Shown one piece after another: positions 7,578 through 16,924 of a stretch of DNA of 64,000 nt; within the stretch, counting starts at the first letter, position 1; each line of letters starts with the position of its first letter. The DNA lies in contig CBDCTC010000003.1 of the NCBI GenBank assembly GCA_965222125.1, positions 186,001 through 250,000 of the forward strand. The letters run 5' to 3'. A model generated the notes under the pieces. That model was given only the letters and a program-made list of their open reading frames with translations. It was not told the DNA's origin and made no database searches. The position numbers and the translations under genes were made by a program. Origin of the DNA: CAZENU01 sp965222125 (lineage in GTDB: Bacteria > Chloroflexota > Dehalococcoidia > Lucifugimonadales > CAZENU01).

Positions 7578-10500
7578 ATGACTATTGAGAATGGTGCGAA
7601 GTATCGGCTCGGACTCGACTTGGGGACGAACTCCATCGGCTGGGCGGCGGTGGAACTCGACGAACACGGTGAGCCCTGCGGCGTGCTCGACATGGGCGTC
7701 CGCATCTTCCCGGACGGGCGCAACCCGAAGGACGGCTCGTCTAACGCCGTTAAGCGCCGCATCCCGCGCGGCCAGCGGCGGCGCCGTGACCGGTACTTGA
7801 AGCGACGAGCCGACCTCGTGGAGGCGCTCGTCGAACTCGGCCTGATGCCGACCGCCAAGGACGAACGCAAGGCCTTGGAACGGCTCGATCCCTACGCGCT
7901 GCGGGTGCGTGCGATCGATCACCGTCTGGAGCCCTACGAGCTCGGGCGGGCACTGTTCCACCTGAACCAGAGGCGCGGCTTCAAGTCGAACCGCAAGGCG
8001 GGCGGCGATGACGAGGGCGAGGCGAAGAAGACGCGGGCCGAGATCGGCGCCCTCCGTAACAGCATTGAGGAGAGCGGGGCGCGAACGCTGGGGGAATTCC
8101 TCGCCCGGCGGCGAGAGAGGGACGAGACGGCCCGCGCCCGACCAGGTCAGGATCTCTATCCCGACAGGGCGATGTACGAGGGCGAGTTCCGCGAGATTCG
8201 AGCGGCTCAGGAGCCGCATCACGATCTGAGCGGCGAGCAATGGGACGGCCTGAGGGACACCATCTTTTTCCAGCGGCCCCTCAAATCCGTCGATCCTGGA
8301 TGGTGTCAACTGGAGCATGGAGAGGAGCGGGCGGCCAAGGCCCTTCCCATCGCCCAGGAGGCCCGTATCCTCCAGGAGGTCAACAACCTGAAGGTGCGGG
8401 TCGGCATCGACCCGGAGCGGCCCCTGGACGAGGGAGAGCGTGAGCGGGCGATGACGCGGCTGCGGTCCGGCAGGGACATCAGCCTCGACAAGCCGACGAG
8501 AGACCTCGGACTGCCGTCGGGGACGGCGTTCAACCTTGCCCGCGGGGGGCGCAAGAAGATCGTGGGCGACGAGTCCGCCGTTCGCCTGACGAAGGAGAAG
8601 GGACGCAACGGTCGAGAGCTGTTCGGCAAGAGATGGCGGGGCCTCCCGCTTGACGAGCGTAACGAGATCGTGCGGTTCCTGCTGGACACTGGGGACCCGG
8701 AGGACGTCTGGCGAAGGGCCGCGGACGACTGGGGACTGGACCAGGGCCAGGCTGAAGCCATTGCCAACGTGACGCTGCCGAGCGGCTACGGCAACTTGAG
8801 CGAAAAGGCCATCCGCAAGCTGCTGCCGCACCTCGAAAAGGGACTCGTCTATTCAGACGCTGTTCTGGCCGCCGGTTACGCGCATCACTCGTTCCGAAAT
8901 GCCGAGGCCCACGAACGGCTCCCCTATTACGGCGAGGTGCTTGAACGAGACGTGGTCGGCTCTGATCCGGAAAAAGACCCGGAGCGAGACGGTGAGCCTG
9001 CCCGGTACGGCCGTATCCCCAACCCCACGGTCCACGTCGGCCTGAACCAACTCCGGCGCGTCACCAATCGGATTATGGATTCCTATGGCAAGCCGGATGA
9101 GGTGGTGGTCGAGCTGGCGCGCGATCTGAAGATGAACAGGGAACAGAAGCAGGAGTACGAGCGGCGGCAGCGAGAGGGCGGCGAACGCAACGAGCGTCTT
9201 AGGAAGGACCTGGAGTTGTCGGAGACCGCAGTCACGCCGGACGCCCTTGGGAAGCTCCGTCTGTGGGAGGAGCAGGGCCCGCTCCACGCTCACATATGCC
9301 CATACACCGGGCAGTCCCTCTCCTTCGACATGGTCGTATCCGCCGCGACCGAGGTCGACCACGTTCTCCCGTTCTCCAGGACGCTGGACGACTCGCCGGC
9401 GAACAAGGTCGTCTGTGTCGCTTCCGCGAACCGATACAAGGGCGACCGGACGCCGTTCGAGGCGTTCGGCCACAGCCCGGATGGGTACGACTACGAGGAC
9501 ATCCAGAGCCGCGCAGCCAAGTTGCCTCCGAACAAGCGGTGGCGCTTCGACGAGGACGCCATGGAGCGCTTCGAGGGCGAGAGGGATTTTCTGCACCGGC
9601 AGTTGAACGAGACGCGCTACCTGTCTCGCACGGCGCGCGCCTATCTGGCCCATCTGTACGACGAGAAGACCGAGAGCCGGGTGCGGGTCGTGCCGGGCCG
9701 GATGACGGCGCTGCTCCGCCGCGGCTGGGGTCTGGAGGGGATACTGCGTGTTGACGAGGACGGCGAGATCGTCCGCAAACAGCGCAACGACCACCGCCAC
9801 CACGCCATAGACGCCTTCGTCGTCGCCAACACCACCCAGGGGCTGCTTCACCGGTTCGCCAGCGCCGCCGGCTCCGACCGCGACGCGGAGGAGAAGCTGG
9901 CCAGGGTCGCGGGAAGTGTGCTGCCGTGGGAGGGATTCGGTCGCGAGGAGCTGGGGCCGTTCCTGGAGCGCATGGTTGTCTCCTACAAGCCCGACCACGG
10001 CACGCGCGGCGTTCCGGGCAAGACCACCGGACAGCTGCACAACGAGACCGCGTACGGGTTCGTGGATTTCGAGAATGACCCGTCCAACGTAGTGACCCGC
10101 AAGGAACTGACAGCCGTCAAGAAGCGAAGTGACCTGGATTCCGTGCGAGACCCTGTAATGAAAGCGGCGCTGCTGGAGTTGTGGGACAGGGTCGGCGGCG
10201 ATACGGCCAAGTTCGCCAAGCAGGCCGAGCAGGGAGTGAACGGCCAGCCGGTGCGAAGCGTGCGCGTCGTCGACAAACAGCGCGTCATACCTATCCAAGA
10301 TCGGGACGGAAGGCCGTACAAAGGCTACTTGCCGGGCGGCAACGAGTTCGCCGATGTGTGGCGGATGCCTGATAATAAGAAGAAGAGTTGGAGGATAGTC
10401 GTTGTGCCCACGTTCGACGCCAATCAGCCCGGCTTTGACCTTGGTAGATTCCGGCCGCACCCCGCAGCGAAGCGGCTGATGCGGCTGCATATCGACGACA

Positions 10501-10739
10501 TGGGGGCACTGGGCCAAGGGTCGGAGCGACGCATAGTGCGCGTCCGGAAGATAACAGACGCCCGCTCGGGCGCGTTCGTGGTGCTGGACGATCACAATGA
10601 GGCCAACGTTGCTGACCGCGTCGGAAAAGACATGAAGGAGAACAGATACAGGGCACGGCGACTCCAGGACCTGGGCTTCCGCAAGGTTGGCGTGGACGAG
10701 AGCGGGCGCGTGCTCGATCCGGGGCTGCCGAAGCCGTGA
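7578..10739 (+). CDS. cas9: Type II-C CRISPR endonuclease Cas9
   Basis: RNA-guided double-strand DNA nuclease, 1053 residues, in the small II-C size class. RuvC-I is at residues 10-30 (GLDLGTNSIG, catalytic Asp14), followed by an Arg-rich bridge helix (about 58-80, GQRRRRDRYLKRR), RuvC-II (VVVELARDLKMN, Glu512), an HNH domain with EVDHVLPFSRTLDDSPANK (His595) and RuvC-III (HHAIDAFVVA, His742 and Asp745). All catalytic residues are present, so it should be active. The C-terminal 200 residues form the PAM-interacting region. The frame is open upstream to 7347, but that part covers tRNA-Gly and the tracrRNA; I start at ATG 7578, with AGGA upstream. The stop overlaps the cas1 start. Confidence 0.98.
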   Translation: MTIENGAKYRLGLDLGTNSIGWAAVELDEHGEPCGVLDMGVRIFPDGRNPKDGSSNAVKRRIPRGQRRRRDRYLKRRADLVEALVELGLMPTAKDERKALERLDPYALRVRAIDHRLEPYELGRALFHLNQRRGFKSNRKAGGDDEGEAKKTRAEIGALRNSIEESGARTLGEFLARRRERDETARARPGQDLYPDRAMYEGEFREIRAAQEPHHDLSGEQWDGLRDTIFFQRPLKSVDPGWCQLEHGEERAAKALPIAQEARILQEVNNLKVRVGIDPERPLDEGERERAMTRLRSGRDISLDKPTRDLGLPSGTAFNLARGGRKKIVGDESAVRLTKEKGRNGRELFGKRWRGLPLDERNEIVRFLLDTGDPEDVWRRAADDWGLDQGQAEAIANVTLPSGYGNLSEKAIRKLLPHLEKGLVYSDAVLAAGYAHHSFRNAEAHERLPYYGEVLERDVVGSDPEKDPERDGEPARYGRIPNPTVHVGLNQLRRVTNRIMDSYGKPDEVVVELARDLKMNREQKQEYERRQREGGERNERLRKDLELSETAVTPDALGKLRLWEEQGPLHAHICPYTGQSLSFDMVVSAATEVDHVLPFSRTLDDSPANKVVCVASANRYKGDRTPFEAFGHSPDGYDYEDIQSRAAKLPPNKRWRFDEDAMERFEGERDFLHRQLNETRYLSRTARAYLAHLYDEKTESRVRVVPGRMTALLRRGWGLEGILRVDEDGEIVRKQRNDHRHHAIDAFVVANTTQGLLHRFASAAGSDRDAEEKLARVAGSVLPWEGFGREELGPFLERMVVSYKPDHGTRGVPGKTTGQLHNETAYGFVDFENDPSNVVTRKELTAVKKRSDLDSVRDPVMKAALLELWDRVGGDTAKFAKQAEQGVNGQPVRSVRVVDKQRVIPIQDRDGRPYKGYLPGGNEFADVWRMPDNKKKSWRIVVVPTFDANQPGFDLGRFRPHPAAKRLMRLHIDDMGALGQGSERRIVRVRKITDARSGAFVVLDDHNEANVADRVGKDMKENRYRARRLQDLGFRKVGVDESGRVLDPGLPKP

Positions 10740-11647
10740 TCGGCCGCGTCGTCGAGGTGGCGAGCGAGGGATGCCACCTGGCGCGCTCCCGCGGCTTCAT
10801 GGTCGTGACCAGGGATGGCGCCGAGGAGGGGCGGGTGCCGCTGGACGACATCGGGGTGCTGCTCTGCAACGGACGCGGTCTCACCTATTCCAACAGCCTG
10901 ATGATGGAGCTTGCCCGCCGGGGCGCCTCAGTCGTGCTCTGCGGCAGTGACTACCTGCCCGCGGCGTGGCTGTGGCCGGTCGAAGGCAACCACGTACAGG
11001 CGATGCGCATGCGCTGCCAGCTCGAAGCGTCGCTGCCGCTCCGCAAGCGGCTGTGGCAGGCCGTGGTGAAGGCCAAAATCGGCCAGCAGGCGGCGATACT
11101 GGAGATGCTGGGAATAGCTGGTGGCGGCCTCGAAGCGCTGGCCCGGCGGGTCCGGTCCGGCGACCCGGAAAACGTGGAGGCCCAGGCTGCCCGGCGGTAC
11201 TGGCCCCTCCTCTTCGGGAGCGACTTCCGGCGCGGCCGATTCGGCGGCATGACGAATCCGTTCCTCAACTACGGATACACCGTGCTCAGGGCCGCGGTGG
11301 CCCGGGCCGTCGTGTCGGCGGGGCTGCACCCCTCCATCGGCATCCACCACAGCAACCGCGGCAACTCCATGTGCCTGGTCGACGACCTGATGGAGCCGTT
11401 CAGGCCCATGGTGGACTACACGGTCGTCCGGCTGTTGCCGGATGAGTGTGGCGAGTTGACCGCGGAGGCGAAGCGGGCGCTCGCCGGGGTCCTCGCCATG
11501 GATATGGCTACGGATCGGGGCACGACGCCCTTGCAGACCTGCCTGGAGCGGGCCGCGCAGTCGCTCGCGCAGTCGTTCGAGACGGGGAGCCCGGGGCTTC
11601 TGTTCCCCCAAGGGCCGCTCGCCGACGCAGCGCCGCCCGCCGGCTGA
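10736..11647 (+). CDS. cas1: CRISPR integrase Cas1
   Basis: Metal-dependent integrase that with Cas2 inserts new spacers. It has 303 residues, of usual type II length. The C-terminal helical domain has the family blocks ENVEAQAARRYW (catalytic Glu) and IGIHHSNRGNSMCLVDDLMEPFRP (catalytic His and acidic residues). Translation starts at GTG 10736, which overlaps the cas9 TGA (GTGA), indicating translational coupling. No csn2 or cas4 is adjacent, which fits subtype II-C. Confidence 0.97.
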   Translation: MIGRVVEVASEGCHLARSRGFMVVTRDGAEEGRVPLDDIGVLLCNGRGLTYSNSLMMELARRGASVVLCGSDYLPAAWLWPVEGNHVQAMRMRCQLEASLPLRKRLWQAVVKAKIGQQAAILEMLGIAGGGLEALARRVRSGDPENVEAQAARRYWPLLFGSDFRRGRFGGMTNPFLNYGYTVLRAAVARAVVSAGLHPSIGIHHSNRGNSMCLVDDLMEPFRPMVDYTVVRLLPDECGELTAEAKRALAGVLAMDMATDRGTTPLQTCLERAAQSLAQSFETGSPGLLFPQGPLADAAPPAG

Positions 11648-11658
11648 GAACGGCCCCG

Positions 11659-11985
11659 GTGCTCTCGGGCTATCGGCTGATGTGGATGATGGTCATGTTC
11701 GACCTGCCGGTGCTCACCAAGAAGGAGCGACGGGCCGCGACTAAGTTCCGGGAGTTCTTGCTGAACGAGGGCTTCGGCATGTGCCAGCTCTCCGTCTACA
11801 TGCGCTTCTGCGCGGGGAAGGAGCAGGCGCAGGTCTACGAGAAGCGGGTGCAGGCGGCGCTGCCGGACGCGGGGAACGTTCAGATCATCTGCTTCACGGA
11901 CAAGCAGTACGAGAACATCGTCAGCTTTGACGGACCGAGGCGTCGGCCGGCCAACAAGAACCCGGAGCAGTATGCCCTGTTCTGA
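11659..11985 (+). CDS. cas2: CRISPR adaptation protein Cas2
   Basis: Small ferredoxin-like partner of Cas1, 108 residues from GTG 11659. I chose this start because type II Cas2 proteins commonly begin with SGYRLMW before the first strand MMVMFDLPV; ATG 11680 is the alternative and loses only this tag. The motif FDLPV has the conserved Asp, followed by KKERRAATKFREFLLNEGF and SVYMRFC, typical of type II Cas2. It lies 11 bases after cas1 and 77 bases before the first repeat. Confidence 0.95.
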   Translation: MLSGYRLMWMMVMFDLPVLTKKERRAATKFREFLLNEGFGMCQLSVYMRFCAGKEQAQVYEKRVQAALPDAGNVQIICFTDKQYENIVSFDGPRRRPANKNPEQYALF

Positions 11986-12098
11986 GGCCTTTGCGGTCGT
12001 TTTTCCGCGGACAGCCAACCGCGGGGCCGAACCTGTCTCCAAGCTGACCCGGCGCTGCCTCTATTGTAGCCGATGGGAGATCGGGGGGAAACCGCAAC

Positions 12099-12146
12099 TA
12101 CGTGACGATTGTAGCCGATGGGAGATCCCGAGCTCCCGACGGTCGA
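12099..12146. repeat. Decayed leader-distal repeat and spacers
   Basis: Between the first repeat and the third there are only a 9-base spacer remnant (TACGTGACG), 20 bases of repeat two and 19 bases of unrelated sequence. Compared with the 66-base period, 21 and 27 bases are missing. Confidence 0.85.
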
Positions 12147-13770
12147 ATTGTAGCCGATGGGAGATCGGGGGGAAACCGCAACAGAGTATACCGCGCAGCC
12201 GGGTCGACCTTAATTGTAGCCGATGGGAGATCGGGGGGAAACCGCAACGCTCCGGTGCAGTGGTCATCGGTTTACCTCCATTGTAGCCGATGGGAGATCG
12301 GGGGGAAACCGCAACTATCGAGCGGTCGTAGTCACGCACGATTAGAATTGTAGCCGATGGGAGATCGGGGGGAAACCGCAACGCTAGGGACATGCGTGAC
12401 TTCTCCATTCTATATTGTAGCCGATGGGAGATCGGGGGGAAACCGCAACACGGCCAGCACGAGGCCCGCGATGAGCGCGGATTGTAGCCGATGGGAGATC
12501 GGGGGGAAACCGCAACTCCCGCCGGGGTTGGACCGCCGACGAACGAGAATTGTAGCCGATGGGAGATCGGGGGGAAACCGCAACCTCTTCGCCGGGGGTG
12601 ACAGGTACGCCGGGATTGTAGCCGATGGGAGATCGGGGGGAAACCGCAACCGTGCGGACTTGCGGGGCGATGACGAGGTGAATTGTAGCCGATGGGAGAT
12701 CGGGGGGAAACCGCAACACAGTCGACGGCGATAGTGTTGTCGTCCTATTGTAGCCGATGGGAGATCGGGGGGAAACCGCAACGCACGTCGGATTGCCCTT
12801 GGCGGCCTCGAATTGTAGCCGATGGGAGATCGGGGGGAAACCGCAACGTGATCTCCTCCCGCCAGTCCATCAGCGTCAATTGTAGCCGATGGGAGATCGG
12901 GGGGAAACCGCAACGCCGGTAGGGGGGGGGTAGGGTGATTGTATTGTAGCCGATGGGAGATCGGGGGGAAACCGCAACGGTCGCGGGTTTACAGTTAGTC
13001 TTACGCGAATTGTAGCCGATGGGAGATCGGGGGGAAACCGCAACCGAATATTGGTCTGAGATCTGTTACAACACATTGTAGCCGATGGGAGATCGGGGGG
13101 AAACCGCAACCAAATCGACCTAGGGTCGAAGTTCATTCCGATTGTAGCCGATGGGAGATCGGGGGGAAACCGCAACACGGTCTGCGCGTGTATGCGCAGG
13201 TCCAGAATTGTAGCCGATGGGAGATCGGGGGGAAACCGCAACACGAGCCATCATTGGCCGCACGCGGCCGGGATTGTAGCCGATGGGAGATCGGGGGGAA
13301 ACCGCAACAGCGCCTTATCGTTAGCGCACTTGGTCTTAATTGTAGCCGATGGGAGATCGGGGGGAAACCGCAACCCGAGGCCTGCGAGGCCTGCGAGGCG
13401 GGCGAATTGTAGCCGATGGGAGATCGGGGGGAAACCGCAACGAATCCCGTCGGCGTCCTGATTCGCGCTTATTGTAGCCGATGGGAGATCGGGGGGAAAC
13501 CGCAACATACGCTGGATAGAGGCGACGCCGGTCGAATTGTAGCCGATGGGAGATCGGGGGGAAACCGCAACTGGCTGCAATCGCTCAATGGGCACGAGAA
13601 GATTGTAGCCGATGGGAGATCGGGGGGAAACCGCAACAATAGTGCGCGTTGGAGCGTGGAGCCGGTATTGTAGCCGATGGGAGATCGGGGGGAAACCGCA
13701 ACATAGCTGTCTTTCGTAACTTGGAGCCAGAAAAATTGTAGCCGATGGGAGATCGGGGGGAAACCGCAAC

Positions 13771-14458
13771 TCTGTCATAAGCCAGTATGTGGACGGTGGG
13801 ATTGTAGCCGATGGGAGATCGGGGGGAAACCGCAACGCAGAGCCTCGGAGCGAGTAACCAAGCCCAATTGTAGCCGATGGGAGATCGGGGGGAAACCGCA
13901 ACACGGTCTGCGCGTGTATGCGCAAGTCCACATTGTAGCCGATGGGAGATCGGGGGGAAACCGCAACGAATCCGTCGTCGGTGATGACCTTGGCGTAATT
14001 GTAGCCGATGGGAGATCGGGGGGAAACCGCAACCCAAGCGCACCGGGTAACCCGTGGCTTGTGATTGTAGCCGATGGGAGATCGGGGGGAAACCGCAACC
14101 CTTAGCGCGTACGCGTGTTGCTCCAGCGCATTGTAGCCGATGGGAGATCGGGGGGAAACCGCAACTCTGTCATAAGCCAGTATGTGGACGGTGGGATTGT
14201 AGCCGATGGGAGATCGGGGGGAAACCGCAACGCAGAGCCTCGGAGCGAGTAACCAAGCCCAATTGTAGCCGATGGGAGATCGGGGGGAAACCGCAACACG
14301 GTCTGCGCGTGTATGCGCAAGTCCACATTGTAGCCGATGGGAGATCGGGGGGAAACCGCAACGAATCCGTCGTCGGTGATGACCTTGGCGTAATTGTAGC
14401 CGATGGGAGATCGGGGGGAAACCGCAACCCAAGCGCACCGGGTAACCCGTGGCTTGTG
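13771..14458. repeat. Five-spacer block duplicated inside the array
   Basis: The five spacers at 13771-14063 (beginning TCTGTCATAAGCC, GCAGAGCCTCGG, ACGGTCTGCGCG, GAATCCGTCGTC and CCAAGCGCACCG) recur in the same order at 14166-14458, offset by 395 bases. A single unique spacer (CCTTAGCGCGTACGCG) at 14100-14129 lies between the copies. The array therefore has about 43 distinct spacers. Confidence 0.95.
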
Positions 14459-15269
14459 ATTGTAGCCGATGGGAGATCGGGGGGAAACCGCAACAGACGT
14501 GGTCGAAGCGGTGTCGGGAGGTCTATTGTAGCCGATGGGAGATCGGGGGGAAACCGCAACCCGACAGGGGAGGGTTCGCCCCTCGGAGCATTGTAGCCGA
14601 TGGGAGATCGGGGGGAAACCGCAACTCGTGCTGGACGTTGAGGATCGCGTCCAGCGTATTGTAGCCGATGGGAGATCGGGGGGAAACCGCAACCAAAGTC
14701 GCGCCGTCTCGATACCACTTCGAATTGTAGCCGATGGGAGATCGGGGGGAAACCGCAACGCGTGTCTGCTTGGGCGGCCGCACCTTGTATTGTAGCCGAT
14801 GGGAGATCGGGGGGAAACCGCAACTTATCCGGCTCGAGCGACACCTCGACCGAATTGTAGCCGATGGGAGATCGGGGGGAAACCGCAACGCCGATCTAAT
14901 CAGGTGGTACCGGTACCACATTGTAGCCGATGGGAGATCGGGGGGAAACCGCAACGCCTTGGCGGGGTCGGCGAATAGCCAAATTATTGTAGCCGATGGG
15001 AGATCGGGGGGAAACCGCAACTTGGAGATCACATTCAAGCGGTTCGCCTGAATTGTAGCCGATGGGAGATCGGGGGGAAACCGCAACCCCGCGTGGAGTG
15101 TTGCGGAGGGTCTTATGATTGTAGCCGATGGGAGATCGGGGGGAAACCGCAACTCGCTAAAACGCGCGCACGTTGGCAGATAGATTGTAGCCGATGGGAG
15201 ATCGGGGGGAAACCGCAACTCGGCCCGTCCGGTGTCGTCGCGGCACCCCAAGTCCCCGAACAGTTGCGG

Positions 15270-16763
15270 CTAGCGCTCCAGCCAGAAGGCGTAGAGGCGC
15301 GCTCTCTCCAGGGAGAACCGGACGCGCACCGGTCCGTGATGGCCGAGCTCGGCGCCGCCCTTCCAGCTAATGACGGCTCCCAGGCTGTCGCCTCCTACGG
15401 GAACGCAGTCGCCCTCGGACAGGCCCAAGACCGGGTCGCCCGTGAGCGCGTCCACGACCTCGGCGGCGATGCGGCCGGCCGAGGCGTCGGCGTTGACCAC
15501 GAGCCTGCCGCCCTCCAGGTCAAACGGCCGCGTCAGCAACGTGCCCCGCTTGTCGGCGTCGAGGGAGACGAAGCCGTCGAGACGCACCTTGGCGAGGGCC
15601 ACGGCGTTGAGGTCCTCGGCGAAGTATTTCCGGTGCTCCTCGGCGACGTCGTCCTTGCGGGCACGGAAGCGGCAGGTGTCGTAGTAGACCCATATCTGGC
15701 CCAGGTCTTCGCGGACGATCGGCGTCCCGCAGGGTAAGACCTGCGCGGTGTCGTACGTCTCGCCGTCCCAGGGCAGCACGTCCAGGAAGAGGTCCCTGTT
15801 CGCGACGCGGCTCCAGGTCCGGAGGTCCCGGGAGACGGCGAGCTCGACCTGGTTGACCCCGGTCTGGTTCTTCCCCAGCCACGAGCCCGACGGGTTGAGC
15901 AGGACCGGGAAGCCGACGTACAGCCCCTCGTAGGGCATGATCGCCATCTTGTATATCTCGGCTATGTAGTCCCCGTCATCCACGAAGGGCGGCGTGAGGT
16001 ACGCCGGGTCCTCCACGATCCGGCGTACTCGCCTGCGCCGGTTGTTCTTGTCTATCTCGTCGGCCTCGAATATGAGCTCGGCCTCGGTCCAGTCGACGAA
16101 ATCGTTGCTGGTCGACAGCCAGACCGCCCTTCCCCAGTCGGTCCGGACCTTGACCGTGGCCAGGAACCGGTCGGTGTACGGGTCGTGGGTCAGGTGGGAG
16201 GTATCGCCGCTCGGGATTGGGGGCACGTCGATCATCGTCCAGTCGAAGCCGTCGGGCGACACGGCGGGGTACCGGTCGCTGCCGCCGTCCGCGAACAGCG
16301 CCTTGTAGCGGCGGTCCGGGTCCTCGTCCCGCTCGTCCCTCAGGACGTTGTACATCGTCATGCCGTGGGGATCGACCGCGACGTTGTTGTCCTTGGATCC
16401 GAGCCAGTCGTAGAGGCCCAGGTTCGGCGTCTCCCAGTTGACCCCGTCGCTCGACGTCGCGTAGTGGTACAGCCTGAGCTGGTACATGAGCTGGAACGAG
16501 TTGAAACTCGCGGCCGTCGCCGTGCCCGGAGGCGCGCCCGAGTAGCCCGCGCGGTACCACCACTCCCATATGCGCTTCTCGGAGTTCCACTGCGGGGCCG
16601 TGCTGCTCTGGAGCGTGGTCTGCCGGCGGCTACGGTCCGGGCGCATGACTGGCCCGGCCCGCTCCGGCTTGTTCAGCGTTCGCCTGAGGCCTCGCTTCGC
16701 CTCGATGGCGCCGTCGTCGAGGAAGAGCTGCTTGTGCCGGTACGGGTGGATCGTCGAGGTCAT
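15270..16763 (-). CDS. Glycoside-hydrolase-like five-bladed propeller protein
   Basis: A 497-residue protein with the look of GH32/GH43-type beta-propeller glycosidases: an early FLDDG motif, repeated SxDGxxW turns (ATSSDGVNWETP, VSPDGFDWT, VSRDLRTWSRV) and a C-terminal beta-sandwich-like part (about 390-497). There is no signal peptide, so it would be cytoplasmic. Many such proteins are annotated only as glycoside hydrolase family proteins and the substrate is unknown. The start at 16763 is strongly supported by AGGAGG six bases upstream. Its stop lies 50 bases from the CRISPR array and it is read toward the array, so read-through could contribute to leftward crRNA transcription. Confidence 0.75.
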   Translation of the reverse strand: MTSTIHPYRHKQLFLDDGAIEAKRGLRRTLNKPERAGPVMRPDRSRRQTTLQSSTAPQWNSEKRIWEWWYRAGYSGAPPGTATAASFNSFQLMYQLRLYHYATSSDGVNWETPNLGLYDWLGSKDNNVAVDPHGMTMYNVLRDERDEDPDRRYKALFADGGSDRYPAVSPDGFDWTMIDVPPIPSGDTSHLTHDPYTDRFLATVKVRTDWGRAVWLSTSNDFVDWTEAELIFEADEIDKNNRRRRVRRIVEDPAYLTPPFVDDGDYIAEIYKMAIMPYEGLYVGFPVLLNPSGSWLGKNQTGVNQVELAVSRDLRTWSRVANRDLFLDVLPWDGETYDTAQVLPCGTPIVREDLGQIWVYYDTCRFRARKDDVAEEHRKYFAEDLNAVALAKVRLDGFVSLDADKRGTLLTRPFDLEGGRLVVNADASAGRIAAEVVDALTGDPVLGLSEGDCVPVGGDSLGAVISWKGGAELGHHGPVRVRFSLERARLYAFWLER

Positions 16764-16924
16764 GTCTCGCCTCCTGTCCGATCAGGGCTGACGGCGAGGA
16801 CTATAGGTTTGCCGGCGGTGCTGTGTCAACGCGCTTAGCCGGGGAGTGTCCGGGGGTGGATAACGGCCGGCGACCAGTGCGTCGAGGGAGAGGAGGGCTG
16901 ACGCGTGACTTCTGAGACGCCTCC

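Larger units (their letters stand above)
12063..15219 (-). CRISPR. CRISPR array, 49 repeats (II-C), read leftwards
   Basis: Thirty-six-base repeats (plus strand begins ATTGTAGCCGATGGGAG, ends GGAAACCGCAAC) alternate with mostly 29-32-base spacers; period is about 66. I count 49 repeat starts: 48 look identical, and the second (12108) is cut after 20 bases. The decay at the left end marks the leader-distal side, and the tracrRNA orientation says crRNAs are the minus-strand sequence (GTTGCGGTTT...CGGCTACAAT). In that sense every repeat ends in TACAAT, a -10-like box. N. meningitidis II-C repeats end in TGCTACAAT, where it acts as a promoter within each repeat. At the right end only 50 bases separate the array from a gene, so there is hardly a conventional leader. 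Confidence 0.98.

Noticed and set aside
12000..12060. Terminator between cas2 and the array (CCGCGG arms)
   Set aside because: On the minus strand the hairpin is followed by A, not U, and on the plus strand T residues precede it; neither is a terminator.
12061..15251. Many 60-395-residue open frames across the CRISPR array
   Set aside because: They are translations of repeats (CSRWEIGGKPQ, RFPPDLPSATI) and not genes.
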